Shown here: positions 17,604 to 25,485 of the stretch, in pieces | How the letters are laid out: each line of letters begins with the position of its first letter | How positions within the stretch are numbered: the first letter of the stretch is position 1 | Assembly: GCF_048572895.1 (NCBI RefSeq) | Contig: NZ_CP183878.1 | Span: 4,092,001-4,156,000, forward strand | DNA: 64,000 nucleotides | Direction of reading: 5' to 3' | Source of the DNA: Psychrobacillus sp048572895 | Lineage (GTDB): Bacteria; Bacillota; Bacilli; Bacillales_A; Planococcaceae | Made by a program: the position numbers and the translations under genes | The notes under the pieces: model-generated | What the model was told of the DNA's origin: nothing | What the model saw: only the letters and a program-made list of their open reading frames with translations | Databases searched by the model: none

Positions 17604-17640
17604 ACCCTTCCGTTTACTTCAACAATGGAAGGGTTTCATT
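17604..17640 (+). terminator. Terminator after the coaX-hslO-yacD operon
   Basis: ACCCTTCC / GGAAGGGT stem with a 15-nt loop and a modest T-rich tail. Confidence 0.6.
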
Positions 17641-17711
17641 TTATGTTTTAACCAATTATCTAACGACGATATGACTTGACCAAACATTTGAAATATTTGA
17701 ATGTAATTTTA

Positions 17712-17741
17712 TTGACAATTCTTCTGATTCATTGGTATGAT
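17712..17741 (+). promoter_or_regulatory. SigA promoter of cysK
   Basis: TTGACA (17712-17717), 18-bp spacer, TATGAT (17736-17741), about 45 bp ahead of the chosen cysK start. A TAGGAATT sequence lies just downstream at 17767; it recalls the GGAATT half of CymR sites, but the rest of that consensus is not matched. Confidence 0.65.
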
Positions 17742-17787
17742 TAAAAAAATAAAACCTATTAGACAAGTAGGAATTGGGAGTGGGAAA

Positions 17788-18711
17788 ATGACGAAGTTAG
17801 CGCAATCTGTATTGGATTTAATCGGAAAAACACCAATCGTAAAATTAAACCGTGTAAGCAACCCTGAGGATGCAGAAGTGTATGTAAAACTTGAATACTT
17901 TAACCCGGGTAGTAGTGTAAAAGATCGTATCGCACTTGCCATGATCCAAGCTGCTGAAAAAGAAGGTAAATTAACGGAAAATGGAACGATTATTGAACCT
18001 ACAAGTGGTAATACAGGTATAGGTCTTGCGATGATCGCAGCAGCAAAAGGATATAATGCTGTATTAGTTATGCCAGACACTATGAGCCTTGAGCGCAGAA
18101 ATTTACTTCGTGCATATGGAGCTGATCTTGTATTAACTCCTGGAGCTGATGGGATGAAAGGTGCTATTGCAAAAGCGGAAGAGCTTGCAAACGAAAATGG
18201 ATGGTTTATGCCACAACAATTCAACAATGAAGCTAATCCAGAAATTCATCGTTTAACAACAGGTCCTGAAATCGTAGAAGCATTTGATCGATTGGATGGA
18301 TTTGTTTCAGGCATTGGTACCGGTGGAACAATCACTGGAGCAGGTGGAGTGTTAAAAGAAAAATTCCCAGATATTCATATTGCGGCAGTAGAACCAACAG
18401 ATTCAAACGTTTTATCTGGCGGTAAACCAGGTCCTCATAAAATTCAAGGTATTGGTGCAGGATTTATACCGGAAGTTCTAGACACCGAACTATACGACTC
18501 AATTATTCAAGTATCAAATGATGACGCATATGCAACCTCTCGTGAAGTAGCGAAATCAGAAGGTATTCTTGGTGGAGTTTCTGCAGGAGCAGCAATTTAT
18601 GCGGCTCTTCAACTTGCTAAAGAACTCGGAAAAGGTAAAAAAGTATTAGCGATTATTCCAGATAATGGTGAACGCTACTTAAGTACTCCTTTATATCAAT
18701 TCGAGGATTAA
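17788..18711 (+). CDS. cysK: Cysteine synthase A (O-acetylserine sulfhydrylase)
   Basis: 307 aa PLP enzyme making cysteine from O-acetylserine and sulfide. The PLP lysine is K45 in NPGSSVKDR; the substrate loop is TSGNTGIGLA (about 70-79); the phosphate loop is GTGGTITGAG. ATG 17788 (MTKLAQSVLDLIGKTP) matches the family start and has GGGAGTGGG upstream; an in-frame ATG at 17737 would fall on the promoter -10. In B. subtilis CysK also helps CymR repress sulfur genes. Monocistronic between two terminators. Confidence 0.96.
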   Translation: MTKLAQSVLDLIGKTPIVKLNRVSNPEDAEVYVKLEYFNPGSSVKDRIALAMIQAAEKEGKLTENGTIIEPTSGNTGIGLAMIAAAKGYNAVLVMPDTMSLERRNLLRAYGADLVLTPGADGMKGAIAKAEELANENGWFMPQQFNNEANPEIHRLTTGPEIVEAFDRLDGFVSGIGTGGTITGAGGVLKEKFPDIHIAAVEPTDSNVLSGGKPGPHKIQGIGAGFIPEVLDTELYDSIIQVSNDDAYATSREVAKSEGILGGVSAGAAIYAALQLAKELGKGKKVLAIIPDNGERYLSTPLYQFED

Positions 18712-18735
18712 TCTAAAAGAATAGAAAACTCGAAG

Positions 18736-18765
18736 AGAGGAAGCGGCTAATGCTTCCTCTTTTTT
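18736..18765 (+). terminator. Terminator after cysK
   Basis: AGAGGAAGC / GCTTCCTCT stem, 7-nt loop, T5 tract. Confidence 0.85.
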
Positions 18766-18866
18766 CTCTGTAGGAAAGTATATAAACTACTGCGTAGGCA
18801 ATGGGATCAATAAACTTTATAGAATAAAAATACTATTTATTTCCGTTACAGGTGGGGGAACAAATG

Positions 18867-19040
18867 CTAAGGGCGCCACATCTCAAAGGGAAGGCAATCT
18901 AAGGGCGCCACGTCCTGCGGCAACGATAGTATAACCCACATCCTGTTGGCCACCGCGGGGTGAGCGATGAGTTATCACCGTCGCTGACGCGCCGCTTTGA
19001 TATCTCATCTGTCTCACTCATCGCGATGAAGTCGCCACCT
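18867..19040. repeat. GC-rich intergenic cluster with REP-like modules
   Basis: Lies in the 0.8 kb gap between cysK and pabB. CTAAGGGCGCCAC occurs twice as a direct repeat (18867-18879 and 18899-18911). The second copy continues as GTCCTGCGGCAACG, close to the GCCACGTCGTGCGGCAATG module in repeat A copy 4 (around 62600). A long imperfect inverted repeat follows (GAGCGATGAG towards CTCATCGCGATG, about 18962-19028). Base composition is clearly more GC-rich than the surroundings. No gene is seen. Confidence 0.55.
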
Positions 19041-19260
19041 TTCACTGCAATCAATAAGTGAATACTACTCAAATATAAAATTAAGTATAGGTTATCGCTA
19101 AGATAAAAGGATGGGGCAAACTTTTAGTGATTATCTTAAGTTACTTGTGATCTTATCTGAATTATAAATGCTATCTAATAATAGATGAAGGAAGCAGAAT
19201 TTAATTTATACGATGATAATAGAGAAAGGCCATTTATCATTCCTTATACTAAGTGGTTAT

Positions 19261-19367
19261 TGTTGATTGGAGCGCAGGGCGACGACTCCTGGGGGAACAG
19301 CACGAGCGAGAGACTACAGGCTCGAGCCGTGCCCCCGGAAAGCGTTCGACCGGAGCGGAAATCAACA
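19261..19367. repeat. 107-bp repeat-like element with terminal inverted repeats
   Basis: Bounded by TGTTGATT (19261-19268) and AATCAACA (19360-19367). Internally it has a strong hairpin, GGGGGAACAGCACGAGC against GCTCGAGCCGTGCCCCC, then CGGAGCGGAAATC. Similar GC-rich sequences with the same CTCCTGGGGGAA and GGAGCGGAAATCAAC signatures are, as I recall, widespread in Bacillaceae intergenic DNA. The 79-codon frame across it has no RBS and is not called. Only one copy lies in this window. Confidence 0.55.
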
Positions 19368-19523
19368 GCATATCTAAGTTTTGGTTTTAATGGATCGAAA
19401 CTTTTTTTACCTGGTTTTTCTTAAAATCTTTTTGAAAAGTATGTCCTTTACTTTTCTTAGTAGCGAGAAGTAGTAGTTTCAAGTTAAGATGAAGTCAAAT
19501 CGTTTTTAGGGGGATTTGAGAAA

Positions 19524-20936
19524 GTGAATATCAAACTCGAAACACATACTTTTCATATGTCGAAGGAAGCTTTTTTCTATGCATATAAAACCTTAACCGA
19601 AAATGAAATGTACCATATATTTTTAGAGAGCGGCAGAGGAGGTCATTTATCTGTTGCAGCGTGGAATCCGATAGCTGTGGCTAAATCAGTAGAAAATGGA
19701 TTGCATATTCATTGGAGAAGCGGAGAGCAAGAATTTCGTGCAGGAGAAGCGCTAGAGAACCTGGAAATGCTCGTCGCTGAATATAAACTACCTGCTCGGC
19801 AGGACTTACCAGACTTTCAAGGTGGCGCCATTGGTTTTATTGGCTATGATTATGCAAGGAAAATAGAAGTTTTACCGAATTTGGCTGAGGATGATTTACA
19901 TATACCAGATATCTATTTCCATATATACGATTGTTGGGCAGTTTTAGATGTAAAAACAGAACTAGTCACGTTAATGAAACTATCTACATGTGATGTAGAT
20001 TTAGTGAAGCTAGAGCTAGAATACATAGATGCCGCTAAAAAGGGAGTGGATTTAAGAATGTTCCATCCTGGATCTGCAATGGAAGTAGTGGAAGATCCCG
20101 CTGAATTGCATGTATCGGTAAGCTCAGGTGAATTTGAGTCTGCCGTACTGAAAATTCAACAATATATAGCGCAGGGTGACGTCTTCCAAGTTAATCTATC
20201 TGTTAGACAATCAAAGCAATTGAAAGTAAGTCCAATAGTGATGTATGAGGCGTTGCGCGCATTCAATCCTTCTCCTTATATGGCCTTTATACAAGCACCT
20301 GAATTTTCGGTTGTCTCTGGATCCCCCGAATTATTAGTGAAGAAAAAGGAAACGGAATTATCTACGAGACCAATAGCTGGGACAAGACCACGTGGTAAAA
20401 GCGATGCGGAAGATATAATACTGGCAAATGAACTGATAGAAAACGAAAAAGAGCGGGCGGAGCATGTCATGTTGGTCGACTTGGAGCGAAACGACATTGG
20501 TCGTGTTTCGTCCTATGGAACGGTTGAAGTGGATGAGTTTATGGTTATTGAAAGATACTCCCATGTGATGCATATTGTTTCTAATGTAAAAGGGACGCTT
20601 CGATCTGGTACAACTAATGCAGAAATCATCCGGGCGATGTTTCCGGGAGGTACGATTACCGGAGCACCTAAGATTCGGACAATGGAAATAATTGAAGAGC
20701 TAGAGCCGGTTCGTAGAGGTTTATATACAGGATCAATTGGTTGGTTAGGATTTTCGGGAGATTTAGAATTTAATATTGTGATCCGTACTGCATTTATTCA
20801 AAATGGGATAGCTCATATTCAAGCGGGGGCTGGCATCGTAATTGACTCAGTACCGAGTGCCGAATACGTGGAATCATTAAACAAAGCAAAAGCAGTATGG
20901 CAGGCGAAGGCTATGGCAGAAGGAGGGTACAAATGA
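19524..20936 (+). CDS. pabB: Aminodeoxychorismate synthase component I
   Basis: 470 aa chorismate-utilising enzyme. It takes ammonia from PabA and converts chorismate to 4-amino-4-deoxychorismate for folate. The C-terminal chorismate-binding domain (about 205-465) has IAGTRPRGKSDAED, ERAEHVMLVDLERNDIG and GGTITGAPKIRTME. GTG start behind GGGGGA. The stop overlaps pabA as ATGA. The context (pabA, pabC, folP next) decides for PabB over TrpE. First gene of the folate operon; its promoter was not identified with confidence in the repeat-rich gap upstream. Confidence 0.95.
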   Translation: MNIKLETHTFHMSKEAFFYAYKTLTENEMYHIFLESGRGGHLSVAAWNPIAVAKSVENGLHIHWRSGEQEFRAGEALENLEMLVAEYKLPARQDLPDFQGGAIGFIGYDYARKIEVLPNLAEDDLHIPDIYFHIYDCWAVLDVKTELVTLMKLSTCDVDLVKLELEYIDAAKKGVDLRMFHPGSAMEVVEDPAELHVSVSSGEFESAVLKIQQYIAQGDVFQVNLSVRQSKQLKVSPIVMYEALRAFNPSPYMAFIQAPEFSVVSGSPELLVKKKETELSTRPIAGTRPRGKSDAEDIILANELIENEKERAEHVMLVDLERNDIGRVSSYGTVEVDEFMVIERYSHVMHIVSNVKGTLRSGTTNAEIIRAMFPGGTITGAPKIRTMEIIEELEPVRRGLYTGSIGWLGFSGDLEFNIVIRTAFIQNGIAHIQAGAGIVIDSVPSAEYVESLNKAKAVWQAKAMAEGGYK

Positions 20937-21523
20937 TTTTAATGATTGATAACTACGATTCTTTTACGTACAATCTCGTTCAATATATTGGAGAATTGGG
21001 AATCGAAGTGAAGGTAGTTCGCAATGACGAACTAACAATAGCTGCTATTCAAGAAATGAATCCTCAAGTCATTGTTGTGTCGCCTGGTCCACGTACACCA
21101 AACGACGCTGGTATTAGTTTGGAGGTAATCACATTTTTCGCAGGAAAAATCCCCATTTTGGGTGTTTGTTTAGGTCATCAGGCTATTGGCCAAGCATTTG
21201 GCGGAAGGATTATTCGCGCTGATAGATTGATGCATGGGAAGGTCTCTCCTGTTTTCCATGATAGTAGAGGTGTAAATGCCGATATGCCAAATCCTTTTCT
21301 TGCAACAAGATATCACTCCTTACTTGTGGAAAGAGAATCGTTACCGGATTGTTTGGAAATAACTGCTTGGACGGAAGAAGGAGAAATTATGGGACTTCGC
21401 CATAAGAAGTATGCTTTAGAGGGTGTTCAATACCACCCTGAGTCAATAATGACGGAGGAAGGTAAAAGGATCATCCGTAATTTTGTTGAAACATATAGTT
21501 TTATTGCCGGGGAGAGTAGATAA
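20933..21523 (+). CDS. pabA: Aminodeoxychorismate/anthranilate synthase glutamine amidotransferase
   Basis: 196-aa class I glutamine amidotransferase. It has the oxyanion/nucleophile motif GVCLGHQAIG and the His-Glu pair in YHPESI; SPGPRTPNDAG lies upstream of it. It supplies ammonia to PabB, and in Bacillales the same subunit often serves TrpE as well. ATG 20933 (MILMIDNYDSFTYN) lies 7 bp after AGGAGGG and overlaps the pabB stop; a longer frame from 20897 is rejected. The stop abuts pabC. Confidence 0.96.
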   Translation: MILMIDNYDSFTYNLVQYIGELGIEVKVVRNDELTIAAIQEMNPQVIVVSPGPRTPNDAGISLEVITFFAGKIPILGVCLGHQAIGQAFGGRIIRADRLMHGKVSPVFHDSRGVNADMPNPFLATRYHSLLVERESLPDCLEITAWTEEGEIMGLRHKKYALEGVQYHPESIMTEEGKRIIRNFVETYSFIAGESR

Positions 21524-22363
21524 ATGGATGCTTGGAAGAATGGAAGGCTCTACCGGGCAGACGAGTTAATGGTATCGGCATATGACCATGGCTTTTTATA
21601 TGGACTTGGCTTTTTTGAAACGTTTCGAACATATAGCGGAAAGGTTTTTTTATGGGATGCCCACTGGAATCGTTTGTGTCGGGCACTTGCAGATTTCCGA
21701 ATAGTGATGCCTTATGAGGAAAATGAGCTATTATTTGCGATAGAAGCACTTACAGAAGCGAATAATAGGGAGGATGGCTATTTTCGTTTGAATGTTTCAG
21801 CTGGCATCCATGATATTGGTCTACAACCGGCACGCTATAAGAAGCCGACTGTTATTTTATATCGCAAGGCATTACATATAGCACCTAGAGGCACAGAGAA
21901 ATATGCTATTTGGCTAGATACTGTAAGAAATACTCCAGAAAGTGGCATACGTCATAAATCTCATCACTATGCCAATAATGTACATGCTAGATTCGAAGTA
22001 GAATCACTAGCTTCTTGTGAAGGTTTTTTCCTAACAGCGGAAGGATTTATAGCAGAAGGGATAACTTCCAATATCTTTTGGTCGATGAATGGGAAGTTGT
22101 ATACCCCGTCCTTGGAAACAGGAATTTTAGCAGGTACGACCCGTGAGTGGGTAATGAAATCTTCTTTATTTGAAATAGAAGAGGGTTTATTTAAGAAAGA
22201 AGTATTAGAAAAGGCGGATGAGGTATTTATTACAAATGCCGTTCAAGAAATTATCCCAATTAAACAATTAGAATCCCTCTTGTTTTTAGGTAATAGTGGA
22301 CCAGTTTACAAGAAATTGCATGATGCTTATATAAGATGCATACAGCAAGAAAGGATCGAATGA
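21524..22363 (+). CDS. pabC: 4-amino-4-deoxychorismate lyase
   Basis: 279-aa fold-type IV PLP enzyme that cleaves aminodeoxychorismate to p-aminobenzoate and pyruvate. PLP lysine is in RHKSHHYANNV (about residue 146). The N terminus DELMVSAYDHGFLYGLGFFETF and the EGITSNIF loop are typical of the family. Branched-chain aminotransferases share the fold, but length and operon context favour PabC. It starts directly after the pabA stop and overlaps folP. Confidence 0.94.
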   Translation: MDAWKNGRLYRADELMVSAYDHGFLYGLGFFETFRTYSGKVFLWDAHWNRLCRALADFRIVMPYEENELLFAIEALTEANNREDGYFRLNVSAGIHDIGLQPARYKKPTVILYRKALHIAPRGTEKYAIWLDTVRNTPESGIRHKSHHYANNVHARFEVESLASCEGFFLTAEGFIAEGITSNIFWSMNGKLYTPSLETGILAGTTREWVMKSSLFEIEEGLFKKEVLEKADEVFITNAVQEIIPIKQLESLLFLGNSGPVYKKLHDAYIRCIQQERIE

Positions 22364-23220
22364 TGAATTTGCATAATAATAGCGGTAGATTTGAAGCGGG
22401 TGGAGTTACATTAGACTTCCACAAGGAAACAATAGTGATGGGTATATTGAATGTTACGCCTGACTCTTTTTCGGACGGCGGTAAGTTTAATGAAATAGAA
22501 GCAGCGGTTGCAAGAGCAAAGCAAATAGTAGCGGATGGAGCAAAAATTATAGATGTGGGCGGTGAGTCTACTAGACCCGGTTATACGCTTATTTCGGATG
22601 AAGAGGAAATCGCACGTGTTGTACCTGTCATTAGAGCGATAAGAGCAGAGGTAAATGCAGTAATTTCAATAGATACATATAAATCAGCAGTTGCTAAGGC
22701 TGCCGTACTTGCAGGTGCACATGTGATAAACGATATTTGGGGAGCGAAGAGAGACCCTGAAATAGCGAAGGTTGCTGCAAAGCATGGAGTTCCTATAATA
22801 TTGATGCACAACAGAGATAACGAAGAATATACAGACTTTTGGTTAGATGCAAAACAAGATATAGAAGAAAGTATTCAAATAGCGAAAGCGGCTGGAGTTC
22901 CGGATGAACATGTATGGCTCGATCCAGGTATTGGCTTTGCCAAATCAACCACTCAAAATATTTGGATGATGCAGCATTTGAATGATTTAGTGGAGATGGG
23001 CTATCCCGTATTATTGGCAACATCTCGTAAACGATTAATCGGCAACGTACTGAATCTTCCTGTTGATGAACGGATGGAAGGAACTGGAGCAACGGTTTGC
23101 TATGGTGTTCAGCTTGGATGTCATATGGTACGCGTACATGATGTAAAAGAAATGACGCGTATGACCAAAATGATGGATGTGTTGATTGGAAAAGTGAGGT
23201 ATATAGAAAGTGAGGCCTAA
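22360..23220 (+). CDS. folP: Dihydropteroate synthase
   Basis: 286-aa TIM-barrel enzyme joining p-aminobenzoate to 6-hydroxymethyl-dihydropterin diphosphate; the sulfonamide target. Motifs: GILNVTPDSFSDGG, DVGGESTRPGY, INDIWGAK and ATSRKRLIG. ATG 22360 overlaps the pabC stop (ATGA) and is preceded by AAAGGA; ATG 22363 is equally possible. The frame from 22336 would add nine residues without RBS. folB follows after 5 bp. Confidence 0.96.
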   Translation: MMNLHNNSGRFEAGGVTLDFHKETIVMGILNVTPDSFSDGGKFNEIEAAVARAKQIVADGAKIIDVGGESTRPGYTLISDEEEIARVVPVIRAIRAEVNAVISIDTYKSAVAKAAVLAGAHVINDIWGAKRDPEIAKVAAKHGVPIILMHNRDNEEYTDFWLDAKQDIEESIQIAKAAGVPDEHVWLDPGIGFAKSTTQNIWMMQHLNDLVEMGYPVLLATSRKRLIGNVLNLPVDERMEGTGATVCYGVQLGCHMVRVHDVKEMTRMTKMMDVLIGKVRYIESEA

Positions 23221-23225
23221 CCTAA

Positions 23226-23591
23226 ATGGATTATATACATTTGAATGACTTAGAATTTTATGGATTTCATGGAGCATTACCAGAGGAAACGAAGCTGGGT
23301 CAAATATTTCGAGTGACCATCACTTTAGCATGCGATTTAAAAAAAGCCGGTGAAACTGATAATTTAGAGGAAACCGTAAATTATGCAGAGGTTTTTGAAT
23401 TATGCAAGGAAATTGTAGAAGGTAAACCGTATTTATTAATAGAAGCAGTCGCTGAAAAAGTTGCTTCATCTATTTTGGAGACATATCCAGCGAAGGTTAG
23501 CGGCTGCCGTATCCAATTAGTAAAACCGAACCCACCGATTGTCGGGCACTATGCTTCTGTAGCTGTCGATATTACTAGAGGAACATTATGA
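23226..23591 (+). CDS. folB: Dihydroneopterin aldolase
   Basis: 121 aa, T-fold enzyme. It converts dihydroneopterin to 6-hydroxymethyl-dihydropterin and glycolaldehyde. It has the family start DYIHLNDLEFYGFHGALPEE, NYAEVFELCKEIVEG and LLIEAVAEKVA with the catalytic Lys and Glu region. Overlaps folK as ATGA, so FolB and FolK, consecutive in the pathway, are translationally coupled. Confidence 0.96.
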   Translation: MDYIHLNDLEFYGFHGALPEETKLGQIFRVTITLACDLKKAGETDNLEETVNYAEVFELCKEIVEGKPYLLIEAVAEKVASSILETYPAKVSGCRIQLVKPNPPIVGHYASVAVDITRGTL

Positions 23592-24109
23592 TGAACACGG
23601 TTTTTATATCGCTCGGATCTAATATAGGGAATCGTTTTGGGTATCTTCAGCAGGCGGTACGTTTGTTGCAGCAGGTCGAACGGATGAATGTGGTCAATGT
23701 ATCTTCGGTTTATGAAACAGATCCAGTCGGATATGAGGATCAAGCGGCATTTTTGAATATGGTAGTGGAAATCAAAACTTCATTGACTCCGCATGAAATA
23801 TTAAAAAAGTGCAATGAAATAGAAGCCCAATTAGGACGAACAAGAGAGATTCATTGGGGACCTCGGACCGTAGACCTTGACATTTTGTTGTATAATGAAG
23901 AGAATATGAAAACGCAGGACCTTATAATTCCACATCCTCGGATGATGGAAAGAGGCTTCGTGCTTATACCACTTGTGGAATTACAAGTAAATTTAGTAGA
24001 TCCACAGTCTAAGCAGTTAATAGCAGATGTTGCGCATGTTCAGAAAGAAGGCGTCCATTTATGGAAAAGATTCGATGGGGTCGACGCATTCGTGCATTTC
24101 GCAGGTTAA
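23588..24109 (+). CDS. folK: 6-hydroxymethyl-7,8-dihydropterin pyrophosphokinase
   Basis: 173 aa. It transfers pyrophosphate from ATP to hydroxymethyl-dihydropterin, giving the FolP substrate. It has ISLGSNIGNR at the N terminus, the EAQLGR...HWGPRTVDLDILLYNE signature and PHPRMMERGFVLIPL. The 3' end overlaps the next gene by 49 bp in another frame, the conserved folK-yazB arrangement. ATG 23588 or 23591 both fit the AGAGGA RBS. Confidence 0.96.
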   Translation: MMNTVFISLGSNIGNRFGYLQQAVRLLQQVERMNVVNVSSVYETDPVGYEDQAAFLNMVVEIKTSLTPHEILKKCNEIEAQLGRTREIHWGPRTVDLDILLYNEENMKTQDLIIPHPRMMERGFVLIPLVELQVNLVDPQSKQLIADVAHVQKEGVHLWKRFDGVDAFVHFAG

Positions 24110-24279
24110 AAATGGTGAAGCAAGTTGAACTTGCAAAAGAAATGGAAATGTCTGTGTCTATACTTGGTCAAATAGAACAAGGTAAGCGAGTTCCGAGTGA
24201 GGAGCAATTAGAAAAAATTGCCTCTATACTTCATATACAAGTAGAAGAATTAAAAGGAGAAAAAGAGGTAGGTGAATAA
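24061..24279 (+). CDS. yazB: YazB-type XRE-family DNA-binding protein
   Basis: 72 aa, a single Cro/CI helix-turn-helix (about 8-62; KQVELAKEMEMSVSILGQIEQG forms helices 2-3). It begins inside the folK end in the +1 frame and stops 2 bp before dusB, as yazB does in B. subtilis. Targets unknown; it may regulate the folate operon, but no operator was identified. Confidence 0.88.
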   Translation: MEKIRWGRRIRAFRRLKMVKQVELAKEMEMSVSILGQIEQGKRVPSEEQLEKIASILHIQVEELKGEKEVGE

Positions 24280-24281
24280 CG

Positions 24282-25307
24282 ATGACAAATGCATCAACAA
24301 AACCATTTAAAATAGGTAATCACATAATGGATAATCGAGTAGTATTGGCACCAATGGCTGGTATTTGTAACTCTGCATTCCGATTGACAGTAAAAGAATT
24401 CGGAGCAGGCTTAGTATATGCGGAGATGATCTCGGATAAAGGGATTGTACAGAAAAACGAAAAAACATTGAGTATGCTTTATATTGACGAGCGTGAAAAT
24501 CCACTGTCACTTCAAATTTTCGGTGGAGAGAAAGAAACACTTGTCGAAGCAGCTAAATATGTTGACCAACATACATCAGCTGATATCATCGATATTAATA
24601 TGGGCTGTCCTGTAAACAAAATCATTAAATGTGAGGCAGGAGCTAGAATGCTTCTGGATCCTAACAAGATCTATGAAATGGTAGCGGCAGTAGTGGATAA
24701 TGTAAAAAAACCAGTTAGTGTAAAAATGCGTACTGGTTGGGACGAAGAGCATCTTTATATGGTGGAAAACGCTCAAGCAATTGAACGTGCTGGTGGATCA
24801 GCGGTAGCTGTGCATGGTCGTACACGCGTTCAAATGTATGAAGGACATGCAAACTGGGATTTAATACGTCAAGTGAAAGAGGCAGTGAATATTCCTGTTA
24901 TCGGAAATGGTGACGTAAATACACCACAAGACGCAAAACGTATGCTAGATGAAACAGGTGTAGATGCAGTTATGATTGGTCGCGCTGCACTTGGTGATCC
25001 GTGGATGATTTATCGTACAGTAGAGTACTTGGAATCTGGTCTGTTAAAACCAGAACCAACTGTACAAGAAAAAATGGACATATGCTTACTACATTTTGAA
25101 CGCTTAATGGCCCTAAAAGGTGAAAATATTGCGGTTAGAGAAATGCGCAAACATGCATCTTGGTACTTAAAAGGTATTCGAGGCAATGGAACAGCAAGAA
25201 ACAAGATTAACCAAACAGAGTCTGCACAAGAGTTAAGAGACTATTTACGTAACTTTGCAGAAGAATCTTCTAAAGAATACGAGGCTGTAAAGTCTAGCGT
25301 GATTTAA
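24282..25307 (+). CDS. dusB: tRNA-dihydrouridine synthase
   Basis: 341 aa FMN enzyme that reduces specific uridines of tRNA to dihydrouridine. The TIM barrel has LAPMAGICNSAFRL, the catalytic cysteine in NMGCPVNKIIKCEAGARML, KMRTGWDE and the FMN phosphate site VIGNGDV...GRAALGDPW; the C terminus is the helical tRNA-binding domain. Last gene of the folate operon, closed by a terminator. Confidence 0.95.
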   Translation: MTNASTKPFKIGNHIMDNRVVLAPMAGICNSAFRLTVKEFGAGLVYAEMISDKGIVQKNEKTLSMLYIDERENPLSLQIFGGEKETLVEAAKYVDQHTSADIIDINMGCPVNKIIKCEAGARMLLDPNKIYEMVAAVVDNVKKPVSVKMRTGWDEEHLYMVENAQAIERAGGSAVAVHGRTRVQMYEGHANWDLIRQVKEAVNIPVIGNGDVNTPQDAKRMLDETGVDAVMIGRAALGDPWMIYRTVEYLESGLLKPEPTVQEKMDICLLHFERLMALKGENIAVREMRKHASWYLKGIRGNGTARNKINQTESAQELRDYLRNFAEESSKEYEAVKSSVI

Positions 25308-25322
25308 TCGGTAAAACAAAGG

Positions 25323-25348
25323 GCTGTCACTATAGGTGGCAGCTTTTT
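25323..25348 (+). terminator. Terminator after dusB
   Basis: GCTGTCAC / GTGGCAGC stem (one G-U pair), TATAG loop, T5 tract. Confidence 0.75.
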
Positions 25349-25485
25349 CCGTTTTAAAGCATAATCAGAATAATAGAAAAAGTTTTCTTCTATTAGAAAA
25401 AGATGAATAGAATGCAGAAATTGTGTACAATAAATGCAACGTGAAAAAGTAATTACGGATAATAGTTAGTGGAGGAGTGACGAAC

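Noticed and set aside
17760..17790. CymR operator overlapping the cysK leader
   Set aside because: Only TAGGAATT fits; the 5' half of the consensus is not matched, so it is mentioned but not called.
19185..19424. 79-codon frame upstream of pabB
   Set aside because: Runs across the 107-bp repeat-like element and has no RBS; most of its length is non-coding repeat.
25349..25485. Possible T-box leader before lysS
   Set aside because: No specifier/antiterminator layout or TGGNACC-type T-box sequence is present; only the dusB terminator and an RBS are seen.
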